A DNA stretch of 64,000 nucleotides from Ectobius pallidus (taxonomy: Eukaryota > Arthropoda > Insecta > Blattodea > Ectobiidae). A program made the translations under genes and the position numbers. Where the stretch lies: assembly GCA_964059195.1 (NCBI GenBank), contig CAXKWD010000009.1, positions 150,841,890-150,905,889 of the forward strand, in the 5' to 3' direction. Shown one piece after another: positions 33,794 through 45,860 of the stretch (position 1 is its first letter; each line of letters starts with the position of its first letter). The notes under the pieces are model-generated. The model made no database searches. It saw nothing but the letters and a program-made list of their open reading frames with translations, and was not told where the DNA came from.

Positions 33794-34110
33794 CGGGTGC
33801 AATAGCTGATGGTTTCCCAAACCGCTACTTTGAATTCCAAGACTTTGAGCGCAAGTTTGAGGAATGCATATCAAAGTCTGCTGTAAGAACAAAATTTGAA
33901 CAGCATTCACAGCGGGGGAAGCTGATCGTCACAGAAATACGATCCATCATGGATGCAACATACGATCGAGCTCAGCAACTGAAGAGTGAGAAAGCCATCG
34001 CCAAGAAGGAGATCCACGACAAGTTGAACTTCACAGAGCAGCAACTGCTTCTTCTAACTCAGGAAATGAAGGACAAGATCCATCAGATGGTAGAGGATGT
34101 AGAGCAGCGG
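33794..34110 (+). CDS. Marf: Mitofusin exon, first helical bundle (HR1 region)
   Basis: Acceptor CTTGTTTCACAG (to 33793), donor CGG|GTGAGT (34111). It encodes residues 328-433, including RYFEFQDFERKFEECIS and KTKFEQH-type helices (here RTKFEQHSQRGK), then charged heptads up to DKIHQMVEDVEQR. This is the long helical arm that follows the GTPase head in mitofusins. Ends in phase 0. Confidence 0.96.
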
Positions 34111-34139
34111 GTGAGTAACATATACATGGTAAAATAATT

Positions 34140-34930
34140 CTGTTTTGCTCATGGGAAGGCTACGCTTGCACATAACCTAGTCTCAAAATAAAATCTCATT
34201 TTTAACACTTGAATCTTAAATAACTATTATTAGTGAGTACCATATTAGATTGCAATCATGACATAATCTAGGTAGTTATACTAATTTCACTTTAAGTTCA
34301 AAGTCGTTGTAAACAAAGCCACGTGACAAGGGAGTGCCTCAATGGCAAGAGGACAAACTATAAATTTTGCTGCTTAGTATGCACACTCTTGCTCTTAATA
34401 AAATAGTTCGGTTCAAACCGCACCTTTTTGTAGCTATTTCCGTGCAGAGAAATTTAAAAACACGTTTCTGAAGCAGATCTGTTTATGAAACAAACTTAAT
34501 TTGGTCAGATTTTCCTGACGCATAACTAAGTGAACTATTTAAACCGTTACAACAGAATGTATATTGTAGGCGTTTACGATGTCTGTGAGCATGCTCAAGC
34601 ATGCCATCTTGGAATGAACTCGCCACAGCCTCCTCCCAAGAACTTGGTATGACCTGCTGAATGTGAGTTCATTTATTTATTTATATCGGCAATACAACAC
34701 TTACGTGAGGACAAGAAAGTTGTGTGCTAGAACAAGACAAAAATTGCATGTAACCTACAGCTCTGATAGGATTGGGGTGGTTACAAACAGAAATTATTGA
34801 ATAGTGAACAACATTCAGAAAGAAAATGCCTCTGTATAGGTTGAAAAATAGCTCGAATATATATAAATGTGGATCATATTTTCAGATTTATTCAAATATA
34901 CCAGGTAACCTTAATCTAATGTGTTTTCTG
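34140..34930. other. Mitofusin intron, nothing recognised
   Basis: AT-rich; no repeat family match noticed. Confidence 0.3.
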
Positions 34931-34941
34931 ATTGGTTTCAG

Positions 34942-35149
34942 GTATCGAAAGCTCTTAGTGAAGAGATCCGTCGTCTTGCTGTTCTGGTGGACGAGTTCAG
35001 TTTGCCGTTCCATCCTGAACAGTTGGTTCTAAATGTGTACAAGAAAGAACTGCACTTACATGTAGAGAATGGATTAGGTAGCAATCTTCGTGCAAGACTG
35101 TCAACTGCACTCGCTATGAACATTGAGAACAGCCAGCGAGAAATGACAG
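34942..35149 (+). CDS. Marf: Mitofusin exon, helical region
   Basis: Acceptor TGGTTTCAG (to 34941), donor ACAG|GTAAAT (35150). It spans 69 codons plus one base with EEIRRLAVLVDEF, FHPEQLVLNVYKKELHLH and the LGSNLRARLSTA helix, matching the mitofusin middle region. It is separated from the previous exon by an 831 bp intron in which no element was recognised beyond AT-rich sequence. Confidence 0.95.
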
Positions 35150-35266
35150 GTAAATACTTATTACATGAGCCAATGCTTAGATGTACATTTGTTTCCTCAT
35201 CTAATTACCGGTAACAAACTTCTTTATAACGAAGATCGAAATAACGGCAAATTTCCTATCTTAATC

Positions 35267-35480
35267 GTCATGGTGGGCGAACGAGTTACCATGACGTAAC
35301 TCAATCTTTCTTCTGAGCAGTATAGAATGAGTTGTCACCTGAGGAAGACTCAAGGGTAGAGTTGAAACGTCATGTTTTGTATCCTTTAACTTTTATCCAC
35401 TAGTTTAAAAATAATTTTAAAAACATCTTTTAATTGTATGTCAAACAGTGGAATTGAGAACCGATATGGATGTTTTGTCC
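35267..35480 (+). mobile_element. Penelope-type terminal fragment with hammerhead-like core
   Basis: Starts with a short hairpin (CGTCATGG...CCATGACG), then CACCTGAGGAAGACTC...GAGTTGAAACGTC, then TTAACTTTTATCCACTAG, AACATCTTTTAATTGTATGTC and AACAGTGGAATTGAGA. The same order is found at 56611-56710 and in the 29.5 kb palindrome. Confidence 0.5.
35339..35368 (+). ncRNA. Hammerhead-ribozyme-like core
   Basis: CTGAGGA, one extra base, stem GACTC/GAGTT (one G-U), then GAAAC. This is the conserved core order of hammerheads, which are known from Penelope-like elements. Helix I and a proper cleavage site were not found, so activity is doubtful. Confidence 0.35.
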
Positions 35481-35901
35481 AATTCAAGCATTGTAGAAAA
35501 TGTGTGTAACTGTGTAAGCAATGTTCCTTGTAGGCATCTTTCTGTATGAAGTGCTGCTCAAATCAAATAATAATTTCAAACTGGCAGCTAATGGCAGTTG
35601 AAAGTGCAGACTTATGAAAAATAGGCAAACCACAAGAAGTTCACATTGATGTGTCATGTGAAAAGTACAGTACTCGCTTGCATTTTCTTTTCCGTCATTT
35701 TCATTTAATGTTTGATGAAAAATAAAACCATAATTTCACAATTTAAGTTATTTATTTTAATCTTTTTTTTTTCATTTTTAATATGGTTTATTTTTAGTCG
35801 CTTTGTCTCGTGGGAGTCTAATCGCAACTGTACATTTGCATATAATAACCAGTTATGAATATTAGAACAATGTTAATGACAGAGTATTACAAATGATGAT
35901 A

Positions 35902-37156
35902 TGGGTGATTCTTCAAATACGGGAAAATTTGGAGTGTGTAAAATCCAAATTTTTTACTTTGTTTAAAAAATCTCAAAAAAATTACTAAAATACTTCAGGG
36001 GTTACTTGATTATAATATGACATCAGCAGAGCTTAAATGTTTATGTTTTTATTTATTTTTATTTCTTTATTTTTTTAAAGCCATGTGAATGACATCCATG
36101 TACATGTGGATGGCAGAAGGCCACATTAATGACTAACTTTGGCAACAATCTGCTTTTCTTTATGTGATTTCATATTTTTCTCAGCATACTTCAGTTGATT
36201 TTGCACCAAATTTGCAAATTTGTGTGCATACTCCGGAATTAATGTAATTTTAAGGGGACTGTTTTTATGGTTTTGGGGGAGGGGGAATCAAGCAGAAATT
36301 CATTTAATCAGTTTTAAGATCTTAAGTACAGGTCACAGACACCGCAAACACAATAGTATCCTACATTTATCATCTACATGACTTGAGAGTCATCCACATA
36401 CCCCTTCATGAGACATGTGGATGACACAAAAATCAGGCATGTGGATGACAAAAAAGGAGTTTAAGTGGTCTCAGCAAGCCATTCCTAAACCTCTGTAAGC
36501 TCAACTTCGGTCAAGTACTTTGAATTGGAAGGTTTATCATAGTTCATAATCAAAATTAATAAATATTCACTTTCTGCCTACTTTCTAGAAGCCATGTTAA
36601 TGACGGGGAATAAAAACGCTTCCCTTGAAAATGATGCAAAGTCCTTTGTTAATCCCAAACTATTTGTAAGCAAGCAAAATTCAACCACAAGCTGCCCTGT
36701 TGGCTTTCTAACACTGTTGCCAGTTATACAAATTTCTCATTTCTGCAGAAAAAATTCCATTCTTTTAAGCCATGTGGATGACCAAAAACCCTTGGGACAT
36801 TCTTTATGTTCATTAGGTGGGGTGACAATTTTATTTCATTTTATTTTTTAGGGGTTAATATTCTTCACCCATTCATACTCATTGACAGGGAAAAATTTGA
36901 AAAGGAAATGACATTTTGTTTTGTGGAAAAATGCATTAGAATATACAAAACCGAGGTTTGGGACAGGGCATGTGGATGACATTTCATTGAATTAAATTCG
37001 ATTTTGGAATATCAGAATTTAAAGTTAGAGACATTTCAAAGTGATAGTTGTAGTATGGGAACAAACAAACTTTTATTTTAAATTTGTTTAAAAGTTGAAT
37101 TTGAAGGGAAATATCACTCCGGAACACAAATTTTCCCATATTTGAAGAATCACCCA
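35902..37156 (+). mobile_element. TA-flanked TIR element with repeated CATGTGGATGAC motifs
   Basis: Ends TGGGTGATTCTTCAAATA / TATTTGAAGAATCACCCA between TA dinucleotides. Inside, CATGT(G/T)GATGAC-type motifs recur at about 36063, 36100, 36414, 36439, 36592, 36770 and 36968. No transposase ORF. Inserted into the LINE remnant at 37159-37375. Confidence 0.7.
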
Positions 37157-37158
37157 TA

Positions 37159-37375
37159 TAACTTTCAAGTTTTACTGTAAATGTGAATGTCTTTAGAAAT
37201 AATATAATGTTTTTGTACATTCTTACATTATTAAGAAGTTCTAAGTTGTCCGGTATCTTGTAATTTTTCCTGATGTGATCGAAGAGGCGGCATTCTTTGA
37301 GCATATGTGACACTGGCAGTGGAGAATTGCAAGTTGTACATTGTGGTTTATTGTCTCGTGTATTTAATCTTTCTT
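37159..37375 (-). mobile_element. LINE C-terminal CCHC fragment
   Basis: The - strand reads PQCTTCNSPLPVSHMLKECR followed by LFDHIRKNYKIPDNLELL, the C-x2-C-x8-H-x4-C tail of LINE ORF2. The frame is cut by the TIR element to its left. Confidence 0.65.
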
Positions 37376-37540
37376 TTCTAGATTTCAGGCATATTTCACC
37401 AAAAAAAATTTGTCACTTTAAAGTTATGAAAAATTCACAGTTCATTCAGTTTATTTATATACTTTAAATTTTTTCTTTACTGTGGTATTAAAAAGGCACA
37501 GGTTGGAGGAAGTAATGTGAGTGCTTGCATTGCATTGCAG

Positions 37541-37764
37541 AACGAATGTCAGCGTTGCTGCCGGCAGACAAGAAACAAGTGTCCTTGAACGTACTGCCTC
37601 GTAGGGAGCCGTTTGAAATCCTCTACAGACTCAACTGTGACAACTTGTGTGCTGACTTCCACGAGGACTTGGAGTTCAGATTCTCGTGGGGATTCACCTC
37701 CATCATTTCTAGATTCGCTGGCAAGAAAGCAAACAGCCTCGCAATAACAAACTATTCTCATCGG
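37541..37764 (+). CDS. Marf: Mitofusin exon, middle region with conserved cysteines
   Basis: Acceptor GCATTGCAG (to 37540), donor CGG|GTAAGT (37765). It completes a codon (G+AA) and continues with ERMSALLP, NCDNLCADFHEDLEFRFSWG and the SIISRFAGKK segment, the conserved block before the membrane anchor. Ends in phase 0 at residue 577. The following intron is the longest (about 8.6 kb) and holds pogo-type, Helitron and Penelope-type insertions. Confidence 0.95.
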
Positions 37765-38011
37765 GTAAGTGTTTAGCATGTGAAAGAGCTCCAGATCTAA
37801 CAAGGGACCTATGTGACTTCGAAGTCGCTATAATCCATTACTGGATATTACACAGCTCATGCTGCCACCTGTTCAAAAGAAAGAAAGAGAGCCCCTTTAT
37901 TCTGGTTAAATCTATAAATACAACCATCCTCATCCTCAGCTGATCTTTACCTAGCATCAAGATGATTTAAATTTATTTGATAGTTAATGAAAATTGTATC
38001 ACAAGATATTA

Positions 38012-38714
38012 CAGTAGAGTCTTGGTAATTTGAGCCCCAGTATTTCGAGGTTCCGTGTAATTCGAGCTGGTCTTAAAAAAATTAAAATTTTCCATAAAAC
38101 TAGAGTAAAATCCCGTTTTTATATGGTGTCCGCATGTAAGTTTTATGCAATTCCGAATGTGTTACATTTTGAGCTTTTTTTCAATTTTTCGATGCATAAA
38201 AATGCAGGTAAAACTGTCCCACTTAGGGTTTTTGTTCATAATACACAGAAATAACCTTGGCTTCAGATTGCTAATGCATTTCTATTACAGATTGACAGAA
38301 ACCGTTAGGTTCAATCTTTCTTTGTCAGGACCTCGTGTCAATCAATTGTACAGTGCATACCATCCTTTCAGAAAAGTAATCCCTTCTCAGCAACAATGGC
38401 AATTAAAAAGTGTTTCCTGTTCCACTCCATTAAGGGTCAGACAATGACTTAATCCTTAAAGGATGCCGATGTAGCAAATTGGAAATGTTTGCCAATATAC
38501 ATACAGGTGTAACACAGATATGTACGCCTACTATATTGTTTATTTTTTAAACCATTTCCACAGACCATAATTTTGGTTTTGGGCAAAAATTGTGTCCATA
38601 AAACATTTATTTATGATTTACCCATTGATTTAGTGACATTTCCATTTAATCCAAGTTTTTTGTAATTCGAGGTAGCCTCAGCCCCAATTAGCTCGAATTA
38701 TCGGGGTTCTACTG
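38012..38714 (+). mobile_element. pogo/Tigger-type non-autonomous element
   Basis: TA-flanked, ends CAGTAGAGTCTTGGTAATTT / its counterpart CAGTAGAACCCCGATAATTC (about 24 bp with 5 differences), the CAGTAGA... pattern of pogo/Tigger elements. 703 bp, no intact ORF. Confidence 0.8.
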
Positions 38715-38978
38715 TACTGTATGCATCATAAAAAATCCAGGAAAACAGTTTTTCTTAAATGTGTACTTATTTGTTTTTTCTGTTTGTCAGCATTGAAACT
38801 TCTCTTTTGTGTAACTTTGCATACGCTTGTAATGTTACACTGCTCTTCTGTTGTTTTATGGAAAGGAATTTTAATACCAAAGAATTAATGTCGTAAATAA
38901 ATAAGTCCACATCGCTCAGACTCACACTTGCCTGACATAGAAGTGAATTTTACTTATTGTTTAATTAAAAATGAAGTA

Positions 38979-39645
38979 CCGTATTTATCTGAATATAAGC
39001 CGCACTTTTTTTCCTACATTAAGCCCAGCAAAATATGCCTGCGGCTTAAAATCGCGTACAAGTCTTTTCAGGCAATAATGGTAAAAATGAACACAATATA
39101 GACGGTTGATCCATCGTAGCTGGTTCCCCTCCTCCAAGCACCGCCATTTATCGATTATCTCGAATCTCCAGGACTATCGATATATTAATCGATTTAACAT
39201 CGAAAATATATCGATTTTAATCGAAGCATCGATAAGATGCGTAAGCAAGCAATGTTTTGCGTATTTTGTCATTTTTGATAGCGGTATTACAGAATGTGCA
39301 TGTATTATGAGCTGCTCAGAAGTAAAAAAATGCCGTAACGTATGGGAATGTGAATAAAGGCGATTTTGAACTGATGGTAACTGAAAGTGCCCTTATGAAA
39401 AAAGAAAAATCGCGTGAAATTCAACACTGAAAGTCATATGAAGTGTAAAGTACTGATTTCTGTTTTCTTTTTCGTCAGCTGATACTTTATTTTTCTTATT
39501 TCAGGCCTATTTGGCCATGAAATGTGTTACTTTAATATTATGAAAATGAGGCAATTAATTTTTTTCACTTTGGGGTTAATTTAATTATTTTTCCTTTACT
39601 TTACTGCTAAAAATCCAGGGGCGGCTTATATTCGGATAAATACGG
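38979..39645 (+). mobile_element. TA-flanked TIR element (CCGTATT family), 667 bp
   Basis: Ends CCGTATTTATCTGAATATAA / TTATATTCGGATAAATACGG. Related to 16378-16875. Confidence 0.75.
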
Positions 39646-40038
39646 TAGTTTTATTCACGCTCAGCATGATTTTAAACAAGACGAAAAAGTGTAATTTGTT
39701 TTTTGTTGTTTTTTTTTTCTGGTTTGGGAGAACCGAAATTGGTTAAGAGCATCCAACACACCAAGTGGAGAAGTGCAGACAGAAATGGCACTGGTGTCAT
39801 CGGTACGTTTGTGTTCAGTGCGAACTTGTTTAATCCAGATTCACCAATTGGTGCTAAACTAGCAAATCTCCATTCAGTGCATTTTGTAAAATAAGTTATT
39901 TTATACATTCCTTTATTTACATTAATACTCAAATAATGCAGTGAGAAATACAACCAAAGTTATTATAAAACATTATCTGGCACTGAAAAAATCTTTTATT
40001 TTCAGTGTTGAACGATAAAACATAATTAATTACAGTTA

Positions 40039-40225
40039 ATAATGTAGTATATGGTCGGTTGTTTAAACTCAAACTTCACTTACTTGTTTCTTTTCAAGGA
40101 TGCTGATTGAAATCATGATTCTTGAAAAGAAACAAGTAAGTGAAGTTTGAGTTTAAACAACCGACCATATACTACATTATTTATAGTACCACTTCACTGT
40201 AAAAAATCCCACGTAATATATTATA
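40039..40225. mobile_element. Palindromic insertion (short form of the 49.1 kb family), 12-bp TSD
   Basis: TAATTACAGTTA flanks it (40027-40038, 40226-40237). Perfect arms 40038-40098 / 40121-40181, then the right tail TAGTACCACTTCACTGTAAA that also follows the palindrome at 49241-49362. Confidence 0.8.
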
Positions 40226-40979
40226 TAATTACAGTTACCTTATGTACAGATTTTCTATTTTATTTTTGGATCGTTGCATCTGTGATATTTCAGGTCTTCA
40301 TTTTAACCGAAGTTCTTTCGTTTGTAGCACTTTGTCCCATGTGGCAGGCTCTAATGAGGGACATTTTTGTTATTAAAAATAGCCGTTTTTAAGCAGAAGT
40401 GTGAAGCACATTCCATGAAATATGGAATCTGTTGAATACAGTCATTCCTATATCAGCAGCCGTAGAGACAACGTCAATGGAGAACAGAATGAAAAAGAAA
40501 TTGCAAAGTCTAACAATTATAATTTTAAATAATATTTTCGTACATATTTCTTGAAATGACTTATTTTATGCTTAATTTATGCATTTTGTGGATATAACTT
40601 GCTTAATGGTTAAGTCATATAATGAACTAATCCATTCCACACGACTAACATATATGACTGATTTAATATTTTTAATGATAGGTTATATTAATGTGTACAC
40701 TTTGAACAAGTGTCTTTGTAAATACGTTTTAATATTTTAATGCAAAGTGTTAACCTTTTAATATCTCTGCTGTTTATCTGTAAATATGTTTTAATTTTAT
40801 AACGCACCTATTTAACCATTTAACTTGCATAAGATACAAAATAAATATTTTCGAAGCAATCCCAAAATCATTCGACGGTTTGTAGGTTATATATTTTTGA
40901 GGGTATAAGGTGGATAACATCTCTTTAAATCTCATTAATGATACTTACCCTCAAAAGGAAAAATGAAATTTATCAATAC

Positions 40980-41075
40980 TGACAACCTTACTACCTTCAT
41001 GTGCCGTATGTCTCAATCTGGGAGCCTCAAGTTCCCGGATTCCTTAACAACCCATAACAGGGATCACTTTAGAAC
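40980..41075 (+). mobile_element. SINE 3' fragment of the 25.8 kb family
   Basis: CTGACAACCTTACTACCTTC, GGGAGCCTCAAGTTCCCGGA and GGGATCACTTTAG in the order of the SINE body end. Confidence 0.7.
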
Positions 41076-41875
41076 TTGAAACACAAGACACATGAAGTAA
41101 AAGTTGCGCCTTATCACACCAGTGTTAAAAATCTGCAGTAACCAACTTTGATTTTAATTATGTGGAAAATACTCTTAGCTAAGAATATTTGTGTGTGATG
41201 TCTAAATACACTCAGTTTGATAAAAATATTAAAATTAATCATGCCTAATTAATCATTAATCATGCCAAATTTCTCATGGTGATCGCAAAAATTGTCATAC
41301 TTGGTGGCTGAAAAGCTTGTTGACTAGATGTGCGGTCGTAGATGCTCCAATATGGCACATGACCTTCTCTAAGTATATTACATAACATCCAGCCTAACAC
41401 TGAATGCATAGCTTAAGCTTGCTTAGCTACTAACAGCTCTGATCAAGCTGCCAGCGACAAAGAAAACTTTTGCTGTCCACTTTGGAATCTTTGTCAGGGA
41501 GATCCTGATCTTGATGAAATTGTTTTCTAGTATATTCTCCTGGTCTTCCAGATATATTTATTGACAATATTTCTTTCTTTCAACGACTTTCATAGAAAGC
41601 ATTAATTCATTAACCTGAATTTGTTAACTTTTCTTTTTGCCTCATGTATCTGAGTGCGTATTGTGCTTTGATAAATGCACGCAAAGTCTGGTTTGGACTT
41701 GGAATCTGGAGCCTGGTCTTTTTCTAAGTATAGAGCCATTCTAAATTATGTCCCTTACTAGCTGGTTACCTGTCCTCCATATAGGTGAAAAAGTATTTTG
41801 TACGGTTTTTAGTCTTACCAGATAATTAATTACCATTAAATAATTGTTCTCATAGGCTTCCAAGGCTAAATGAAT
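41076..41875. other. Mitofusin intron, nothing recognised
   Basis: No repeat or coding match seen. Confidence 0.3.
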
Positions 41876-42401
41876 AATGATAATAATCTTGGCTGGCTGG
41901 ATGGCACTGTGTCATCATGTCTAAAACCGATGTTTATTTAGGGGAGACTGGCCATACAATACAAGAAAGACTAAATGAACACATAAGACATTGTAAAAAT
42001 AGCAATCATAAGTCTGCCGTAGCACTCCATGCCACTGAAACAAAACTTGCGATATTGTTTGACCAGACCACCATTATACACAAAGAAGACCATTGGTGGC
42101 CTAGAAGAATAAAAGAAGCCTGGGAAATCGGCAGGCACCCCAACAACATAAATGGGGATACAGGTCTACAAATAAATTCGGTGTTAAGTGGTCTGTTTAC
42201 AGCATCAGACAACCTATAATGACCTCATGCGCGACCCAGCGGCCGACTGACTATTCAAACCGTCACCATACAAACAAAAGGAGAATACAAAACATCATAG
42301 TTCAGTGTACCCAGAAGAAGGCCACAACATGAGGTCCGAAACGTCAGTTTTAGACGTGATGACACGGCGCCACCCGGACAGCCAAGATTATTATCATCAT
42401 T
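41876..42401 (+). mobile_element. Penelope-like element 3' end with GIY-YIG domain and inverted ends
   Basis: An open frame (about 41917-42219) encodes VYLGETGHTIQERLNEHIRH, then HWWPRRIKEAWEIGRHPNNI, the GIY-YIG endonuclease region of Penelope-like elements, with a stop at 42217-42219. The left end (41876-41932) and right end (42343-42401) are inverted repeats of about 57 bp (AATGAT..AATAATCTTGGCTG). The 3'UTR carries a decayed hammerhead-like core. The reverse transcriptase part is absent. Confidence 0.8.
42312..42357 (+). ncRNA. Decayed hammerhead-like core in the Penelope-like 3'UTR
   Basis: CAGAAGA (core U changed to A), stem GGCC/GGTC, GAAAC, then stem ACGTC/GACGT. The base expected to be cleaved after is G, which would not cut. 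Probably inactive. Confidence 0.3.
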
Positions 42402-42915
42402 AAATAAGTTCAGCAAGTCATTTATATCCACTGAACCTTTTCTAGAGTGCTACACTTTTAGCAAATCAGGAATTGCAAATTGCTTTACGTTAGTTTAGGC
42501 ACTGAGACACCGTATCACAGCACAGCTAACACACTTGTGGTTTTAAAAGCAAATATAATGTCGAGTAACATAGAACATGCATAACTGTAATCTTCATGCC
42601 TATTGCTGCAGTATAATCACGATTTTTCTTCTTCAGATTTCTTGTAATAAAAGCTGAAAAGGCTGCAATAATATTGTTTTATGATTTTCTTTTCTTTCCT
42701 GCCTACAATATTTCCACTCAGCAATACAAACTTAGCTTTTATGAAACAGGCCCTAGAAAGAGAAAAAAAATAGTATCTTTGGTTTTACCAGTAGATCGTG
42801 AATATTGATTTATTTACATGTGATGTACAGCGACAGAGATGAATAGTTGCAATTTATATGAGTACGGTATATGATTATGCTTTCAGATAAACTATTATAG
42901 AAAACATTGTATTAA

Positions 42916-44541
42916 CAGCCATTTCATAATTACGGGTGCGACATTCTAGCATATTATGAAAACTGTTTTTAATACATATCATCTCTATATATATAAAAGG
43001 CTTTGTCCTGACTGACTGACTGACTGAATGACTGATTGACTGAATGACAGGAATCAACGTACAGCCTAAACTATAACAGGTAGAGACTTGGAATTTTGAC
43101 AGTACCTTCGCTTCATAATGTAGGTGCTCACTAAGAAAGGATTTTGAAAAATTCTGATTCTAAATGCCAAAAATTAAATGTTTTTGAAAATACTTAATCC
43201 CTTTTTACATAGAATTATCAATTCCAAATCACAGAATATATTGTTGCCAAATGGTATCAGGTGGGCTTGGAAAAAACAAATGAAATGCACTTTTGACAAA
43301 TAAGAGAAGTTATCAAAATAATTCATGTTATAAATAAATATTGCAGAATGAAATCCACTAAAATAATGGAATCACATAACTTTCTCTACCCTGGACATAG
43401 AGAAAACAAAACGAGGTATGGTAATGTGTATATTATTATATTATATCGCAGGTTTTTGGAGAGAAAAGTATGAAAGTGATAATGCTTTCTGTTTAATTTC
43501 ATCCCCAAAACGGCTTTATGGTAACATAAGAGTGGGAAATTTCCCGCCTCGATATTACAATTTTATGTTACAGGAATTTCTGTTTCTTCTTATTTAAACC
43601 TCTACCAGGCTTGCTGTGCACTGTACAAGCGATGGGATGCAAAATTCTAGATCCTCTATGAGCCATAAAAAATTATATCAAGCGTTTTCTGAGGGAATAG
43701 TTTGAGTGTAATAAGTCGTTCTTCCTATTTCAAATTATAAATGCCTATATAAGGACCTAGAATTTAAAATTGAAAATCCTTCATAAGCTAATTTCCAATT
43801 ACAAAATACAAAACCCGGGCGACGCCGGGTCTTTTAAGCTAGTAAATAATAAACTAGAATTGGTTCTTCCCATTCTGTAAAATTTACAATGCCTTCTCCT
43901 CCACACTACATGCAAAGCATTATTTAAAACTTATTTTAAATATTTTAAATTTATTTTTCAAAATCTATTACGGGTGGGACATAATTTGGACACTGATTTT
44001 AATGATGCAAAACAAAAGTTCATTTGCTGTTCTGCTATTACTGTTAGGGCCTTAATGTTGTTATTAATAAAGATAAGGAGATTAAATACAAATTATAAAC
44101 TGTTTCAAGATTGTCAGAACATTTATTTAACTCATCAGTAATAATTTAATAAAACTATCAACATTACGGGTGAGACAAAAAGTCACTGTTTGTTATTTTA
44201 CATAGTAATTAACCGCACATAATTTTTGAAGATAACCTTATACCAAATTGTACCTTAAGTTGTATATTTTCTCAAATCAAAATGAACATAGCTGAATGCT
44301 CTTGACTACTTGGTATTAAAGAGTGTTAAAATCATGCTAAAAATGGCAAAAAAAGGTAACTCAACACAATAAATAAGTAAATTGACAGATTTTACACATG
44401 ATACAGCTTCAGATACACCTAAGTCCTTAATATTCAGAGAATTTGAGGTTTTGAACTTATTTTTGGCCACCATTACAAATTACAATAATTTTATAACATC
44501 TCTCTTCGAGGGAAAAATTCCCATATTTTATGAAATGGCTG
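42916..44541 (-). mobile_element. Copy B of the ACGGGTGkGACA TIR element, split by a Helitron
   Basis: Inverted ends CAGCCATTTCATAA / TTTATGAAATGGCTG. Motif copies at 42932 (TTACGGGTGCGACA), 43971 (ATTACGGGTGGGACA) and 44165 (variant). Aligns in reverse with 62327-63093. TTAA lies directly left but ATAA right, so the TSD is uncertain. Confidence 0.65.
42982..43842 (+). mobile_element. Complete non-autonomous Helitron, insertion site verified
   Basis: Starts A|TCTCTATATATATAAAAGG and ends with hairpin CCCGGGCGACGCCGGG, TCTTTTAAGCTAG|T. The paralogous element at 62327-63093 shows the region near 63018-63040 without the insert, so there is no TSD, as expected of Helitrons. 861 bp, no Rep/helicase gene. 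Confidence 0.9.
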
Positions 44542-44669
44542 ATAACTCAGACTTTATGAATTCAGACAGTTTTTGAGGGTTTACAGAATCTGGATTAAGC
44601 AAGTTTGACGGCTTTGCATTGCATGTGTGAGTGTCAGCATGCGTGGGATCTGTACTATATTTTATTGTA

Positions 44670-44860
44670 GGTAATCCCATGAGAAATTACGAGTTTATAG
44701 ATAGATTTATCTGGATTTATTAAGACTATTCCTTGAATAAAACGTACCGGATTATATAAATAATAATTACTTTCTTACTTGTTCATCAAAAACAAATCTG
44801 TTAGCTATGAGATCACGGCATACTATGAATCAACAGTCGTTGAATCAATTGAAGTTATAA
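44670..44860 (+). repeat. Copy of the repeat at 14880-15140
   Basis: TTATTAAGACTATTCCTTGAATAA, ATAATAATTACTTTCTTA and CTGTTAGCTATGAGATCA match in order. Confidence 0.5.
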
Positions 44861-45860
44861 AATTCTAACCAGTGCTACCAATGGTGCATATGAAAAATAC
44901 TTAAAACCTAATTCAGGTAAGCTAACAGCAGAGCAGAATAAAAGCACACCAACTGGCTTGCATCAAATCGAAATTGTGTTTTTAATCAATCTACATTTCT
45001 ATTTCAATTTCCAAAGAAGTTATGTTGTATAAAATAATCTGTTTTCATGCTGTTTAATTGCAACATGTGATATATTAATCACTGCACACTGATGGTTTCG
45101 TGTCCAGTAACGAGCAGACAATTTTACCCAATAAAATTATACCCTCACGATTCCTACAAGAATATTTTAAGATAAACGGCTGTGATTGGTGAAGAATTGC
45201 TAAATATTATTGGTCAATATCAAACTATTAAAAAAGTGAACACCGACCTAACCAGCCAGTAATGTGGCTTTCAAGGGAAGTTTTCAACAATCATCTGTTT
45301 CTGTCAATCAGGATAGCAAAAAGCATCTTGCGAATTGTGAATCTGTATTCAGTACCGGTAATATGGCATTCATGGGAATTTAATTTATGTCTGAATTTGG
45401 ATTTTAGTCTCGGATGCATGGGTGTGAACAGAACTGAGTGAATTACTGATGGGGTTTGGTTTGTATAGTCTAACATTAGTTTACTGTGAAATTGCATTGA
45501 CTGCACACTTACAGGTATGTAACAAAAAAACATTTCCGGACACTTTGACTTGACGAGCATCCATGCAATGCATTTTTAATACTTACACACTGAAATATTA
45601 ACTTAACCGTAGAACATGTTTCAAGAGCAGTTGCTCCCATCTACAGCTGGAAGCTTTGTAGTCGCTCTGCTGATATTTCTAAAATAATTAACCTAGGTTT
45701 GTTTTTCTCCCGGACTAGTAACTCCTGACTTCCTGTGACTTGTCTGTTTATTTCTCAAATGATCTTTGTAAACCTTTCCAGAGTCCACACAGTTTACTGA
45801 GGTAATTGGTCTTAAGTGAAGTTACAGTAGCATGCTATGACTTTAAAATCTTCCTAGCTT

